A DNA stretch of 64,000 nucleotides from Bradyrhizobium diazoefficiens (GTDB lineage Bacteria; Pseudomonadota; Alphaproteobacteria; Rhizobiales; Xanthobacteraceae): positions 2,542,001-2,606,000 of the forward strand of contig NZ_CP067101.1 in the NCBI RefSeq assembly GCF_016616425.1. Direction: 5' to 3'. Made by a program: the position numbers and the translations under genes. This document shows, in pieces, positions 50,393 to 59,629 of the stretch; the first letter of the stretch is position 1, and the number at the start of each line of letters is the position of its first letter. Below the pieces are notes generated by a model, which saw nothing but the letters and a program-made list of their open reading frames with translations, was not told the DNA's origin and ran no database searches.

Positions 50393-53323
50393 GTGTTTTC
50401 TCCGTCGGCAGCACGACCGATCCGCTCGGTCGGTCTCTGCGCTCCCTGCCGCGCTCCTCGCGATTTGTCTCGTTCGGCTCATTCAGTGGGTCCGCCTGAA
50501 CGGAGTCGACTTCACCCCGGAGGAGGCTTTCCGCCAGCTCGCCAGAGCCCGTCTCGTGGCGGTCGTGCTCAACGCTGGATTCGTGCTCTGGCGCTGTTCG
50601 GGGTCGCCGATCCCGGGCTCCGCGCCCCGGTGGCGCTGCTCGTCTTCATGGGCTGCGTGGGCACCGCGTACTGCCTCGGCAGCTTCCCGCCGGCCTCCCT
50701 CCTGACGATGCTCATCGCCGGCGCACCGATCGCGACGGTGCTGCTGATGTCCGGCGACGGGATGATGATCTCGCTCGGCATCAATCTCCTGCTGCTGCTC
50801 GTCCTGCTCGGCCGGATGATCAACACCAACTTCCGGTCCTTCGTCCAACTGGTCCGTACCCACGGAAGGCTAACCGAAGAGGGCGAACGGGCAAGGGCCG
50901 CGGAGCAGACCGCCACCGCCTTCGCCGAGCGGTCCGATACCGCACTGAACAACATGTCCCACGGGCTTTGCTTCTTCGACGAGGATCAGCGCCTGATCGT
51001 CTGCAACCGTCAGTATCTCGAGATCTACGATCTTGATCCCGAGGCGGTGCGGCCGGGCATGAAGCTGACCGACATCGTCGAGCTTCGCTACTCGGTCGGC
51101 AGTGCCCCGAAGATATCGAAGCAGGATTATCTGATCTGGCGCAACAGCGGGCCCGTCATTTCCCAGCAATCCGACACCACGGTCGAACTGACCAACGGGC
51201 GCATCGTCAGGATCCGGCATCGCCCGATGGAGGGGAACGGCTGGGTCGCGACCCACGAGGAGATCACCGAGCGACACCGGACCGAGGCGGCTCTAGCGGA
51301 AGCCAAGGTCGCGGCCGAGCGGGCTGAAGCCGCCGCGCGCGCTGCACACACCCATCTCACCGATGCGCTGGACGTCGTCCCCGAAGGACTCGCGGTCTTC
51401 GACAAGGAGGACCGGCTGGTTCTTTGGAATCGGCAGTACGCGCAATTCTACGCCGCCAGCCAGGAAGCCCTTGCGGCCGGGACGCCGTTCGAAAATATTC
51501 TCCGGGTTGGACTGGCCCGAGGTCAGTACCCCGAAGCGATGGGCAGGGAGGAGGAGTGGCTCGCCGAGCGCATGGCCTGGCACGTGCTGCCCCGGTACAC
51601 CCACGAGCAGCGCCTGGCCGGCGATCGGTGGATCCGCGTCGAGGAGAGACGGACCGCCGATGGAGGCAGCATCGGGGTTCGGATCGACATTACCGACCTG
51701 AAGCGGCGCGAGGCGTCCTTCCGCCTTCTCTTCGAAGAGAACCCGCTTCCGATGTGGGTGGCGGACGCGAAGACGCGCCAACTGATTGCCGTGAACAGTG
51801 CGATGTGCCGCCACTACGGGTACCGGCGCGATGAGCTCCTCGCCATGACGGAGCAGCAGCTTGAGTGCGGAGAGCCCGACGACGGGACGGAACGCGATTT
51901 CGAGCTGCAAAGGACCGCATGCGGCGAGGTGATCCAGGTCGCGATCGAGTCCCGGCCGCTCGTTTACGACGGGCGCCCGGCCCACGTCTGCGTCGCCTTC
52001 GACGTCACCGAGCGCAATCGGGCCCAGGAGAGGATCGGTTATCTGGCCAGCCATGACGCCTTGACCGAATTGCCCAACCGCGCCGCGTTGGATCGGCATC
52101 TGGTCGCCGCGGTGGAGCGAGCGCAGGTCACCGGCAGCGGTTTCGCCGTGCTCTGTATCGATCTGGACCACTTCAAGGAGATTAACGACCTGTTCGGTCA
52201 CGCGATCGGAGACGCCATACTTCGCGAAGTCTCGAGGCGCCTACAGGAGGCTGCGCGAGGCTCCTACGTGGCCCGGGTCGGCGGGGACGAATTCATCGGC
52301 ATCACCGACGAGGCGCCATTCCCGGCAAGCGCAGAACTGCTGGCGACCAGGATGCGGGCCGCGTTCGAACGTCCGATCGAGGTCGAAGGCCACGCCCTGA
52401 ACATCGATCTCTGCATCGGCGTGGCTGTGTTTCCGAGGGACGCGAACAATGCCGTCTCGTTGCTGGCGAACGCCGATGCGGCCCTTTATCGGGCCAAGCA
52501 CGAGGGTAGGGGCGCGATCCGCCTGTTCACGAGCGCCATGGATCAGCAGCTTCGGGACCGTCGCACCCTCGAGCACGACCTGCGGTTCGCGGTCGAGCGA
52601 GGCGAACTCTATCTGGATTACCAGCCGCAACAACACAGGGATGGCCACATCACGGGATACGAGGCTCTCGTACGCTGGCGTCATCCCGTCCGCGGGATCG
52701 TCCCTCCCGGGGAATTCATTCCGATCGCGGAGCGAAGCGGCTCGATCGCGCAGATCGACGACTGGGTCTTGATGGAGGCGTGTAGGGAAGCCGCTTCGTG
52801 GGATCAGCCCCTCAGGGTGGCGGTGAATGTCTCGGCGGCGCAGTTCCGCCGGGACAACCTCGATGTGCAGGTCAGCAACGCGCTGCGGGAGAGCGGGCTT
52901 CCGCCATCCCGCCTGGAGCTCGAGATCACCGAAGGCGTCTTCATCGAGGACATCGCGCGCGCCAGGAAGGCGATGCAGTCGCTCAAGAAACTCGGCATAT
53001 CGATCGCGCTGGACGACTTCGGAACGGGCTATTCCTCCTTGTCGTACATCGAGGCCTTTCCTCTGGACCGGATCAAGATCGATCGGTCCTTCGTCGCCTG
53101 CCTTGGACAGAGCGAGCGGTCGCTGGCCATCGTACGGGCCGTGATCGGCCTCGCCCATGGGCTTGGCGTTCCGGTGCTTGCCGAGGGCATCGAGACCGAC
53201 GCTCAGATGTCGCTGCTGCTCCAGGCAGGCTGCGACGAGATGCAGGGATACTTGATCGGCCGGCCTCGAAGCCTTGCCGCCCCCGAGGGAGGAAACACGC
53301 GCCGGCTTCGGGCCGCTTCCTGA
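50393..53323 (+). CDS. PAS-GGDEF-EAL cyclic-di-GMP protein with a damaged 5' end
   Basis: The main frame encodes a membrane segment region (residues about 75-145), three PAS domains (ALNNMSHGLCFFDED near 185, ALDVVPEGLAVFDKED near 330, EENPLPMWVADA near 455), a GGDEF domain with intact RVGGDEF near 620 and an EAL domain with EALVRWRHP near 760 and DDFGTGYSSL. It could both make and break cyclic-di-GMP. The first 65 residues are not natural: the true N-terminal sequence (LVRLIQWVRLNGVDFTPEEA) lies in another frame at 50465-50590 and joins the main frame only by a shift near 50588. No credible start codon precedes it. Translation may begin internally, for example at the ATG near 50648, or the gene is dead. 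Confidence 0.78.
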   Translation: MFSPSAARPIRSVGLCAPCRAPRDLSRSAHSVGPPERSRLHPGGGFPPARQSPSRGGRAQRWIRALALFGVADPGLRAPVALLVFMGCVGTAYCLGSFPPASLLTMLIAGAPIATVLLMSGDGMMISLGINLLLLLVLLGRMINTNFRSFVQLVRTHGRLTEEGERARAAEQTATAFAERSDTALNNMSHGLCFFDEDQRLIVCNRQYLEIYDLDPEAVRPGMKLTDIVELRYSVGSAPKISKQDYLIWRNSGPVISQQSDTTVELTNGRIVRIRHRPMEGNGWVATHEEITERHRTEAALAEAKVAAERAEAAARAAHTHLTDALDVVPEGLAVFDKEDRLVLWNRQYAQFYAASQEALAAGTPFENILRVGLARGQYPEAMGREEEWLAERMAWHVLPRYTHEQRLAGDRWIRVEERRTADGGSIGVRIDITDLKRREASFRLLFEENPLPMWVADAKTRQLIAVNSAMCRHYGYRRDELLAMTEQQLECGEPDDGTERDFELQRTACGEVIQVAIESRPLVYDGRPAHVCVAFDVTERNRAQERIGYLASHDALTELPNRAALDRHLVAAVERAQVTGSGFAVLCIDLDHFKEINDLFGHAIGDAILREVSRRLQEAARGSYVARVGGDEFIGITDEAPFPASAELLATRMRAAFERPIEVEGHALNIDLCIGVAVFPRDANNAVSLLANADAALYRAKHEGRGAIRLFTSAMDQQLRDRRTLEHDLRFAVERGELYLDYQPQQHRDGHITGYEALVRWRHPVRGIVPPGEFIPIAERSGSIAQIDDWVLMEACREAASWDQPLRVAVNVSAAQFRRDNLDVQVSNALRESGLPPSRLELEITEGVFIEDIARARKAMQSLKKLGISIALDDFGTGYSSLSYIEAFPLDRIKIDRSFVACLGQSERSLAIVRAVIGLAHGLGVPVLAEGIETDAQMSLLLQAGCDEMQGYLIGRPRSLAAPEGGNTRRLRAAS

Positions 53324-53501
53324 ACGTCGAAGGCGGTGGCGACGAATGCCCTGGATTCCATTCCTTTGGCAGACAAGCCGATCCATACCGACCCGATTGG
53401 CGTCTCGGGGGCGGCGATTTCAGTACATCTGATCGTGGTGCAAGTAAGCCGCATCGAGGCGGTTTACGCATCAGCAACGAGAGGAAAAAAATGAAGACGC
53501 A

Positions 53502-53699
53502 TCACTTCGGCTGCCGCAGCCCAGGCGATGAGAGCCACTCGCTCAAATGCGAGGCGACCTCGGCCTGCCTTGCCCTGCGAATTAAGCGTTCGCGCTCGAT
53601 ACCAGGGGTGATGCCGCGCGCTTCTTCCCGAAGGCGCCTTGCCTGTTCTTCGAGGCGTTGATCCAGCTTGGTCGTTTGTTTGAAACGGCGTCTCTGCAT
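53502..53699 (-). CDS. Small basic hypothetical protein
   Basis: A 65-residue protein, MQRRRFKQTTKLDQRLEEQ, then ARRLREEARGITPGIERERLIRRARQAEVASHLSEWLSSPGL. It is a predicted all-helical, highly basic protein of a small family common in Bradyrhizobium and relatives. The AGGAGCG-like stretch upstream of 53699 supports the start. Function is unknown. Confidence 0.75.
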   Translation of the reverse strand: MQRRRFKQTTKLDQRLEEQARRLREEARGITPGIERERLIRRARQAEVASHLSEWLSSPGLRQPK

Positions 53700-54029
53700 G
53701 AGGCGCTCCTTTCCCGATTTGCGTGAAAGGCGATCCGAAAAGATTAACGCGCGTCACGGTTGGACGTCGGTACGCTAGACGACCAAGCACGCTACTCGGC
53801 TGGGCGGGCGCAACCCAGCCGAATCCTTGAAAATGCACGCGCGATCGCGCACGCTATCGCGCCATGGGCCGCCGCAAACCTCGCCGGAGCCGCCGCCGTC
53901 TCGCCTCGCCGACGGCAAGCCGTTCGGCCATGCCGTCGACGCCCTCGACGATGTGCTTCCTAAATTAGAGGAAAGTGTCTGAGGATGATCATCTATACAC
54001 TGAATGAGGAGTCCGCGACGATGTGACCG
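53700..54029. other. Intergenic stretch, no gene seen
   Basis: About 330 bp. Frames on both strands are short and lack domains or ribosome sites. It ends at the fragment of a Crp/Fnr gene. Confidence 0.5.
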
Positions 54030-54200
54030 CCGCGTCCCTCGCAAATGCTCGGCGTCCGCCGCACGCCCGCGACCGGAGTTGCGATCAAGTTGCAGAACGC
54101 CGGGATCATCAGTTTTAGTCGGGGCATCATCAATCGGATCTCGCGAACCCCGAAAGAACTAACCTGCGAGTTCATGAGGCGCTGCGGAGCAAAACGCCTA
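54030..54200 (+). pseudogene. Fragment of a Crp/Fnr regulator (C-terminal helix-turn-helix only)
   Basis: The frame reads SQMLGVRRTPATGVAIKLQNAGIISFSRGIINR and ELTCEFMRRCG, which is the recognition helix and wing of a Crp/Fnr protein (compare LGMMLGCRRSSVTEVAAALKDRRIIDYNRG in the next gene). The cyclic-nucleotide-binding-type domain that should precede it is absent. It is a truncated duplicate or relic just upstream of an intact relative. Confidence 0.6.
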
Positions 54201-54285
54201 AGCTTGTTGCGCACCGGCGGGTTGCCTGCGCCGGGCGAGCTACTAGATGACGAAGGAAACCTCTTAAAATCAAGGGGAATGTACG

Positions 54286-55032
54286 ATGGACGAGATCACG
54301 CAATCCTTCGAAAATCGACTGCTGGAACTCTTCGACCCAAATGACCGCGACGCCTTGATTGGCCAGCTTGAACCTGTAAATCTAGGATATCGACAGGAGC
54401 TTTACGCGGCGTATCGCCCTATCAAGTGGGTGTATTTCCTGACAAGCGGTGTGGCATCGCTCGTAAATACGATGGCGGACGGCTCCACTTCCGAGGTGGG
54501 AACGATAGGCAATGAAGGGGTTGTGGGTCTGCCGATCCTGCTTGGGGATCGGGTCGCTCCTACCGGCGCGTGCATTCAAGTGCCGGGCTCAGGGCTCCGC
54601 ATGAACGCCCTAGCGTTGCAAGAAGAACTCCGCCGAAGCAATTCAATGCAGTCGGTTATGCTGAGATATGCGCACGCCTTTTTCAACCAAGTCGCGCAAA
54701 CGGCGTCTTGCGCTCATTTCCACTCGATTGAGCAACGGTGCTGTCGGTGGTTTTTGATGAGCCTTGATCGCGTCCAGACAGAGGAATTTCTTCTGACCCA
54801 GGAATTTCTCGGAATGATGCTTGGTTGTCGCCGGAGCAGTGTCACGGAAGTTGCTGCGGCTCTGAAAGATCGGAGAATTATAGATTACAATAGGGGGCAT
54901 GTGACCGTTCTAGATCGAGCGGAACTCGAACGGTGTTCGTGTGAATGTTACCGGTTGACGAAAGACGAGTATGACCGTCTGCTTGGCTTGCCGCTCGGCT
55001 CTAACGCATCACAGAAGGCAAGGATTGCCTGA
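54286..55032 (+). CDS. Crp/Fnr family transcriptional regulator
   Basis: A 248-residue regulator with an N-terminal cyclic-nucleotide-binding-like beta-barrel (YRPIKWVYFLTSGVASLVN, VGTIGNEGVVGLPILLGD) and a C-terminal winged helix (EFLLTQEFLGMMLGCRRSSVTEV, IIDYNRGHVTVLDRAELE) ending in the CECY motif common in the rhizobial members. The N-terminal cysteines that bind iron-sulfur in FNR are not present. ATG at 54286 after GGGGAATG. It is a stand-alone gene; its target is not evident. Confidence 0.88.
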   Translation: MDEITQSFENRLLELFDPNDRDALIGQLEPVNLGYRQELYAAYRPIKWVYFLTSGVASLVNTMADGSTSEVGTIGNEGVVGLPILLGDRVAPTGACIQVPGSGLRMNALALQEELRRSNSMQSVMLRYAHAFFNQVAQTASCAHFHSIEQRCCRWFLMSLDRVQTEEFLLTQEFLGMMLGCRRSSVTEVAAALKDRRIIDYNRGHVTVLDRAELERCSCECYRLTKDEYDRLLGLPLGSNASQKARIA

Positions 55033-55062
55033 ATAACGGCTCAAGTTTGTCCGGAACCGCGT

Positions 55063-55569
55063 TTACCGCTCTATGGTGCCCGTTCGTCGGATCTTCTTCT
55101 GAAGTAGCATGATCCCGTAAAGCAGCGCCTCCGCTGTCGGAGGGCAGCCGGGCACGTACACGTCGACGGGAACGATGCGGTCGCATCCGCGGACGACAGA
55201 GTACGAATAATGGTAGTAGCCGCCGCCATTGGCGCAGGATCCCATTGAAATGACGTATCGCGGCTCCGGCATCTGATCGTAGACCTTGCGAAGCGCAGGG
55301 GCCATCTTGTTGCAGAGCGTTCCCGAGACGATCATGCAGTCCGACTGCCTTGGCGACGCGCGCGGGGCGCATCCGAAGCGTTCAACATCGTAGCGAGGCA
55401 TGGAAACCTGCATCTGTTCAATGGCACAGCAGGCCAAGCCGAACGTCATCCACATCAGGGATCCGGACCGAGCCCACGTAACGAGATCATCGAGTGGCGC
55501 GACAAAGTAGCCGCGGTCATCGAGGTTCTCGTTCACGGTGTTCCAGGACGTCGCGTTCGCTTCGACCAT
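55063..55569 (-). CDS. nuoB: NADH-quinone oxidoreductase subunit B, orphan copy
   Basis: A 168-residue NuoB. This subunit carries cluster N2, the last iron-sulfur centre before quinone. The ligand cysteines are all present: the pair in [11 protein letters not shown], one in [10 protein letters not shown] and one in [32 protein letters not shown] is the quinone-side loop. No other nuo gene is in the neighbourhood; the subunit normally lies inside a 14-gene operon. It could be a second, condition-specific copy or a relic. Start at 55569 (MVEANATS). Confidence 0.9.
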   Translation of the reverse strand: MVEANATSWNTVNENLDDRGYFVAPLDDLVTWARSGSLMWMTFGLACCAIEQMQVSMPRYDVERFGCAPRASPRQSDCMIVSGTLCNKMAPALRKVYDQMPEPRYVISMGSCANGGGYYHYSYSVVRGCDRIVPVDVYVPGCPPTAEALLYGIMLLQKKIRRTGTIER

Positions 55570-55738
55570 TGGGTCTCACAAGGTCGTTCGAAGGTCTGTT
55601 TGCGGCCAACCAACATCGTCGGTTATGGTTGCTATTGTTTCTCACTTGAGGCGACCAATCCTTTCTTCCGACAACGACATTGACGTTGTTGGTTAAGGAC
55701 GTTCTCGTATGCCCCATTCGCGTGGCTGCGCGATGCGC

Positions 55739-55954
55739 CTAGCGCGCCAAAATGAGGATCAATGCCGCGAGCACAAGGGCACCAATCAACCCCGCCAGGA
55801 AGATTGCGCGTCTTGCCGGCGTGCGAAGAATGATCTCTCCACCCCGCGCCTTTTCTCCCGGATAGGAGTCTTTGCGAGGAGGGGGCGGCTCTGCTGGGCC
55901 TTCACGAACCATGTCGTAACAACGCGCAAGCTGGACTTCGTTCCTGATCGACAT
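55739..55954 (-). CDS. Small membrane protein
   Basis: A 71-residue protein with a polar N-terminus rich in proline and charged residues (MVREGPAEPPPPRKDS), then GGEIILRTPARRAIFLAGLIGALVLAALILILAR with one C-terminal transmembrane helix. It resembles small tail-anchored hypothetical proteins of rhizobia. Function unknown. Confidence 0.65.
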   Translation of the reverse strand: MSIRNEVQLARCYDMVREGPAEPPPPRKDSYPGEKARGGEIILRTPARRAIFLAGLIGALVLAALILILAR

Positions 55955-56049
55955 CCCCGCTTAGACGTTCGTCTCCGATTCAGCGACCAAGTGGAGGAAC
56001 CTGTCCCGTCCCGATTTCTTTCACGCCTGTAGAGCTGGACGATGCTACC

Positions 56050-57919
56050 ATGACGGAATATGCCGATCTTCGCGACCGAATGGTCGACGTCCAGCTCGCT
56101 CGTCGGGGTATTCGCGACAGCCGGGTGTTGGACGCGATGCGCCGGGTCCCGCGAGAACGATTCCTGGAAGCCGGGTTCGAGGAGTTTGCCTACGAAGACG
56201 GCGCGCTGCCGATCGCAAGTGGCCAAACCATCTCGCAGCCTTATATTGTCGCGGCGATGACCGAAGCGGCCGAGCTGAAGCCGGCCGACAAGGTGCTCGA
56301 GGTCGGCACGGGGTCGGGTACGGGCGACGGCACTCGCGGTTTGCCGGATGAGGCGCCTTTCGACGCGATTCTGGTTACTGCCGGCGGCCCCTCGGTTCCG
56401 GACGCGCTTAAGCGGCAGCTGGCCGTCGCTGGCCGCCTCGTCATCCCGGTCGGCACATTCGAGGACAAACAATCGCTGCTTCGGATCACGCGCCGAACCG
56501 CGACGGAGTACGACGAAGAGACCTTCGGCGCTGTCCGCTTCGTGCCGCTGATCGGCGAGCAGGGCTGGGCCGAAAACGGCACGCGCTCAGCCAGCAACCA
56601 TGCCGCCGGCCATGTGCGAGCCCAATCCGTCACGGACATGATCCGCGCCGCCATCGAGCCTTTGCCGGCGTTCGAGGACCCTGCGTTCGGGACGCTGTTC
56701 GATCGGCTCGGGCGTTCGCGCGTAGTGCTGTTGGGCGAGGCCAGCCACGGCACGTCGGAATTCTACCAGGCGCGCGCCGCGATCACGCGCCGGCTCATCG
56801 AGAAGCACGGCTTTACAATCGTCGCCGTCGAGGCGGACTGGCCCGACGCCGCGGCGATTGACCGTTACGTTCGCGGCCGAGATCACGCAGGACCACAGCA
56901 AACGCCGTTCGAGCGCTTCCCGATCTGGATGTGGCGAAATACGGATGTTGCCGCGTTCGTGGACTGGATGCGCAGCCACAACGAACAAAAACTGCCAAGT
57001 GACCCGGCCGGATTCTTCGGCCTCGACATTCTACAACATGCGCGGCTCGATCGCGGCTGTTCTCGGGTATCTCGACAGCGTTGATCCGGATGCCGCCGCG
57101 GTCGCCCGCGAGCGCTACGGATGCTTGACGCCGTGGCAGCGCGAGCCCTCGACTTATGGCCGTGCCGTTCTGACGGAAGGCTACCGCAAGTGCGAGGCTG
57201 AGGTGGTCCGTCAGTGTCAGGATATCCTGCAGAAGCAGCTCGCCTATGGCGCGGACAATCCGGACAGCTTCTTGGATGCGGCACAGAACGCCCGGCTGAT
57301 CGCGTCGGCCGAACGCTACTACCGGATCATGTATTACGGCGGCGCCGAATCCTGGAATCTGCGGGATACCCACATGTTCGAGACTCTCGGCCATATCCTC
57401 GATGCACATGGCCCTCAATCGAAGGCGGTGGTCTGGGCCCACAATTCCCATATCGGCGACGCCCGCTTCACCGAGATGGGCACGGTCCGCAACGAGCTCA
57501 ATATCGGTCAGCTGTGTCGGAAACAATTCGGCGAAGCGGCAGCACTCATCGGTTTCGGCACCCACACCGGCACGGTGGCCGCGGCCTCGGACTGGGATGG
57601 CGAGATGGAAGTGATGCGCGTCCGCCCCTCTCGCGCGGACAGCTACGAGCGGCTGTTCCATGACGCGGGCGTGGAGCGCGGCCTGGTTGAATTCCGGCGC
57701 CATGAAGCTCTTCGGCGCCGCCTGCTCGAGCCTCGCCTTGAACGGTTCATCGGCGTGATCTACCGGCCGGATACCGAACTGCAAAGCCATTACGCCGAAA
57801 CGTCGCTGCCTCAGCAATTCGATGGGTTCGTCTGGCTCGAGGAGACCCGTGCGGTGACTCCCCTGGGGCCGCAACATTCGCGGGCTGGCGGTCCGGATAC
57901 CTATCCATTCGGGTATTGA
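56050..57919 (+). pseudogene. Protein-L-isoaspartate methyltransferase / erythromycin esterase fusion, deleted and frameshifted
   Basis: The 5' part is a PCMT (DRMVDVQLARRGIRDSRVLDAM, ALPIASGQTISQPYIVAAMTE), and the 3' part an erythromycin-esterase-family domain (VVLLGEASHGTSEFY, MYYGGAESWNLRDTHMFETL). Fusions of these two domains are known. Two lesions are visible. Near 56320 the SAM-binding loop VLEVGTGSG runs directly into GDGTRG, so about 40 residues of the methyltransferase are deleted in frame. Near 57030 one extra base shifts the frame: GFFGLDI continues as YNMRGSIAAVLGYLD in the next frame. The downstream frame then runs to a stop at 57919. Neither domain would work as encoded. Confidence 0.82.
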
Positions 57920-58249
57920 CGCGCCACTTCGACGAATGCGTAGCCGAAATCGGCCTGAAGCCGCCAGAGCGAGATAATTCGATTGTCCGGCGGCAGGGCG
58001 TAACCGGAAAGGGGGCGGCCTACCTAGGGCTTGTGCTCGTCCTTTGCAGGTTTTGCAACCATCCGACCTTGGTGCACCTCGTGAGTCGCGACGGCATCGG
58101 CTTTTTCCTCTCGCGATCGCCCCGACCATTCCTCCTCCTGACGAGACTAGAAGTCGTGGTGGGCCGGGTCGGTTTCGGCTTGCTCTCGGCAGATGGAGGC
58201 GATCGCCGAACATGCCTCTTTGTAGTCCATCATAATCCCGCTGTGCTGA
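57920..58249. other. Intergenic stretch, no gene seen
   Basis: About 330 bp between the broken methyltransferase/esterase gene and a small minus-strand gene. A plus-strand frame spans it but has no recognisable domain. Confidence 0.5.
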
Positions 58250-58465
58250 TCAACCAATGGCTCGGGCCCGGATCTCCAAGGAGTAGATCGGACGACCGTC
58301 CCGCCATACTTCGAGGTGCCAACTGTCGCCTGGCTGGAGGCTCGCTTCGATATCGCGTGCGAACCTCTTTGCCTCCCTCCATGCGGCCTCGTCGTCAGGC
58401 AGCTCAACCCCGCCATCGTCCTGGTAAGGGCGCGCACCCTGAAGATGGAAGAAATATCGCGGCAT
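58250..58465 (-). CDS. Small conserved protein (DUF6894-like)
   Basis: A 71-residue protein, MPRYFFHLQGARPYQDDGG, then VELPDDEAAWREAKRFARDIEASL and WHLEVWRDGRPIYSLEIRA. The opening PRYFFH and the D-D-E-A pattern are typical of a small rhizobial family of unknown function, often present in several copies per genome. Nothing suggests export. Confidence 0.78.
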   Translation of the reverse strand: MPRYFFHLQGARPYQDDGGVELPDDEAAWREAKRFARDIEASLQPGDSWHLEVWRDGRPIYSLEIRARAIG

Positions 58466-58501
58466 TTGGAAATTGCGAACGCGGCGGACGGGGCGGCGTT
58501 C

Positions 58502-59214
58502 CTAAGGTCGCCTTGCGAACAGGTAGTCCGGATCGAATTCGGCGATGCGTTTCAGTTCCTCGAAATCCAGAACGGTCACTGTCCTATTTTCCCATCTGAC
58601 CAGGTGGCGTTTCCGGAGCTCCTGAAGAGTCCTGTTGACGTGTACCACCGAAAAGCCCGAGGCATTGGCGAGATCCTGCTGGGTCAGCGGCAGGTGGAAG
58701 CTGCCGTCCGAGACGAGCCCGACAGCTTCCAGGCGTGCGGCGACCTCGCAGATGAGGTGCGCGATTGAAGCGAGTGCGTCTCGCGCGGCGGCGTTGCAGA
58801 TCCATTCCCGAAGGATCGTGGTTTCGATGATCGTCTCTCGCCAGAAGACGCTGGCCAGATCCGGGATGCGGCAATCAAGTTCTTCAAGTCCGAGTGGGCA
58901 ATCAAGCCGACACGCGAGGAACCGAGACTGATGATGAAGTGATCCGAGACAGGCGCATAGAGCGTCTGCAGATCGGGAAAATCGCCGGGAACGTGGAAGG
59001 CTACTATCTGCTCCCGATCCGAGGCGATCTTGTAGCTCGCCAGAAATCCGCTATGCACGACTGCGTACCGAGTGGCGACCTCGCCTTCCCGGCTGAGGGG
59101 CTGGCGGGGTTCGAGCGTCTGCTCGGTGACGCGAAGCGACTTCAGAAGCTCGCGGTCCTTTTGGGAAAGACCAACGGCATCATGGACGCGTTTGCTGAAG
59201 AGGCCGCTAGGCAT
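58502..59214 (-). pseudogene. Crp/Fnr regulator, frameshifted
   Basis: The first part, from MPSGLFSKRVHDAVGLSQKD at 59214, carries the effector barrel (TRYAVVHSGFLASYKIASD, IVAFHVPGDFPDLQTLY). Near 58862 the frame shifts: NLIAAS should continue as PDLASVFWRETIIETTILREW, which is one frame over. The rest is a complete Crp/Fnr C-terminus (LPLTQQDLANASGFSVVHVNRTLQELRKRHLVRW) ending in TAG at 58502-58504. Restoring one frame gives a protein of normal length, so the damage may be recent. Confidence 0.8.
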
Positions 59215-59599
59215 GGCGAAATCTACGATCCGCAGTGCAATCGGAATCAGGGTATCTTGTCGGGCGTCTTTGCCGCGGCCGGGGCGCATCAGTCTGTCGA
59301 TGACGCAAGAGCCATCACGAAGGTAAACCGCGTCCCCTCCCGCGTCGAGTGGACAGTTAATTCGCCGCCAGGGGCTGTGGGGATCGGGGAGGCGATTTAG
59401 AGGCCCAGCCCAAGGCCCCTGGCCGGCTGGCATGATCATTCCCTCGGAAGAACCGCTCGAACAGCTTGTCCCAGTCGCGCTGCAGCTTGTTAGTTTCGAT
59501 CCAGGGCTCCGGATCGGCGGCCCGGAAATTTCGGGCGCGCTGTCCGACGGGGTGAGATCTGGCTTTCACCAACAAAGGGTGCAATGGATTACGAGCGCA
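59215..59599. other. Intergenic stretch with a possible coding remnant
   Basis: About 385 bp. On the minus strand a frame ending near 59398 contains WIETNKLQRDWDKLFERFF, which looks protein-like, but it has no start and no domain that I recognise. It may be another relic. Confidence 0.4.
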
Positions 59600-59629
59600 A
59601 CTCCTTCGCATTGCAGCAGTCTGTTAAGC
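59600..59629 (+). repeat. 31-bp direct repeat, copy 2 (at the 5' edge of the RTX remnant)
   Basis: Matches 50263-50293 with one missing A. The RTX-type coding sequence begins immediately after it, without a start codon. Confidence 0.65.

Noticed and set aside
54045..54344. A 99-codon frame starting MLGVRRTPA as a complete small gene.
   Set aside because: It begins inside a Crp/Fnr recognition helix and runs past the domain end into unrelated sequence, so it is a fragment.
59357..59611. An 84-codon minus-strand frame containing WIETNKLQRDWDKLF.
   Set aside because: Protein-like in part, but without start, ribosome site or known domain; kept only as a possible remnant.
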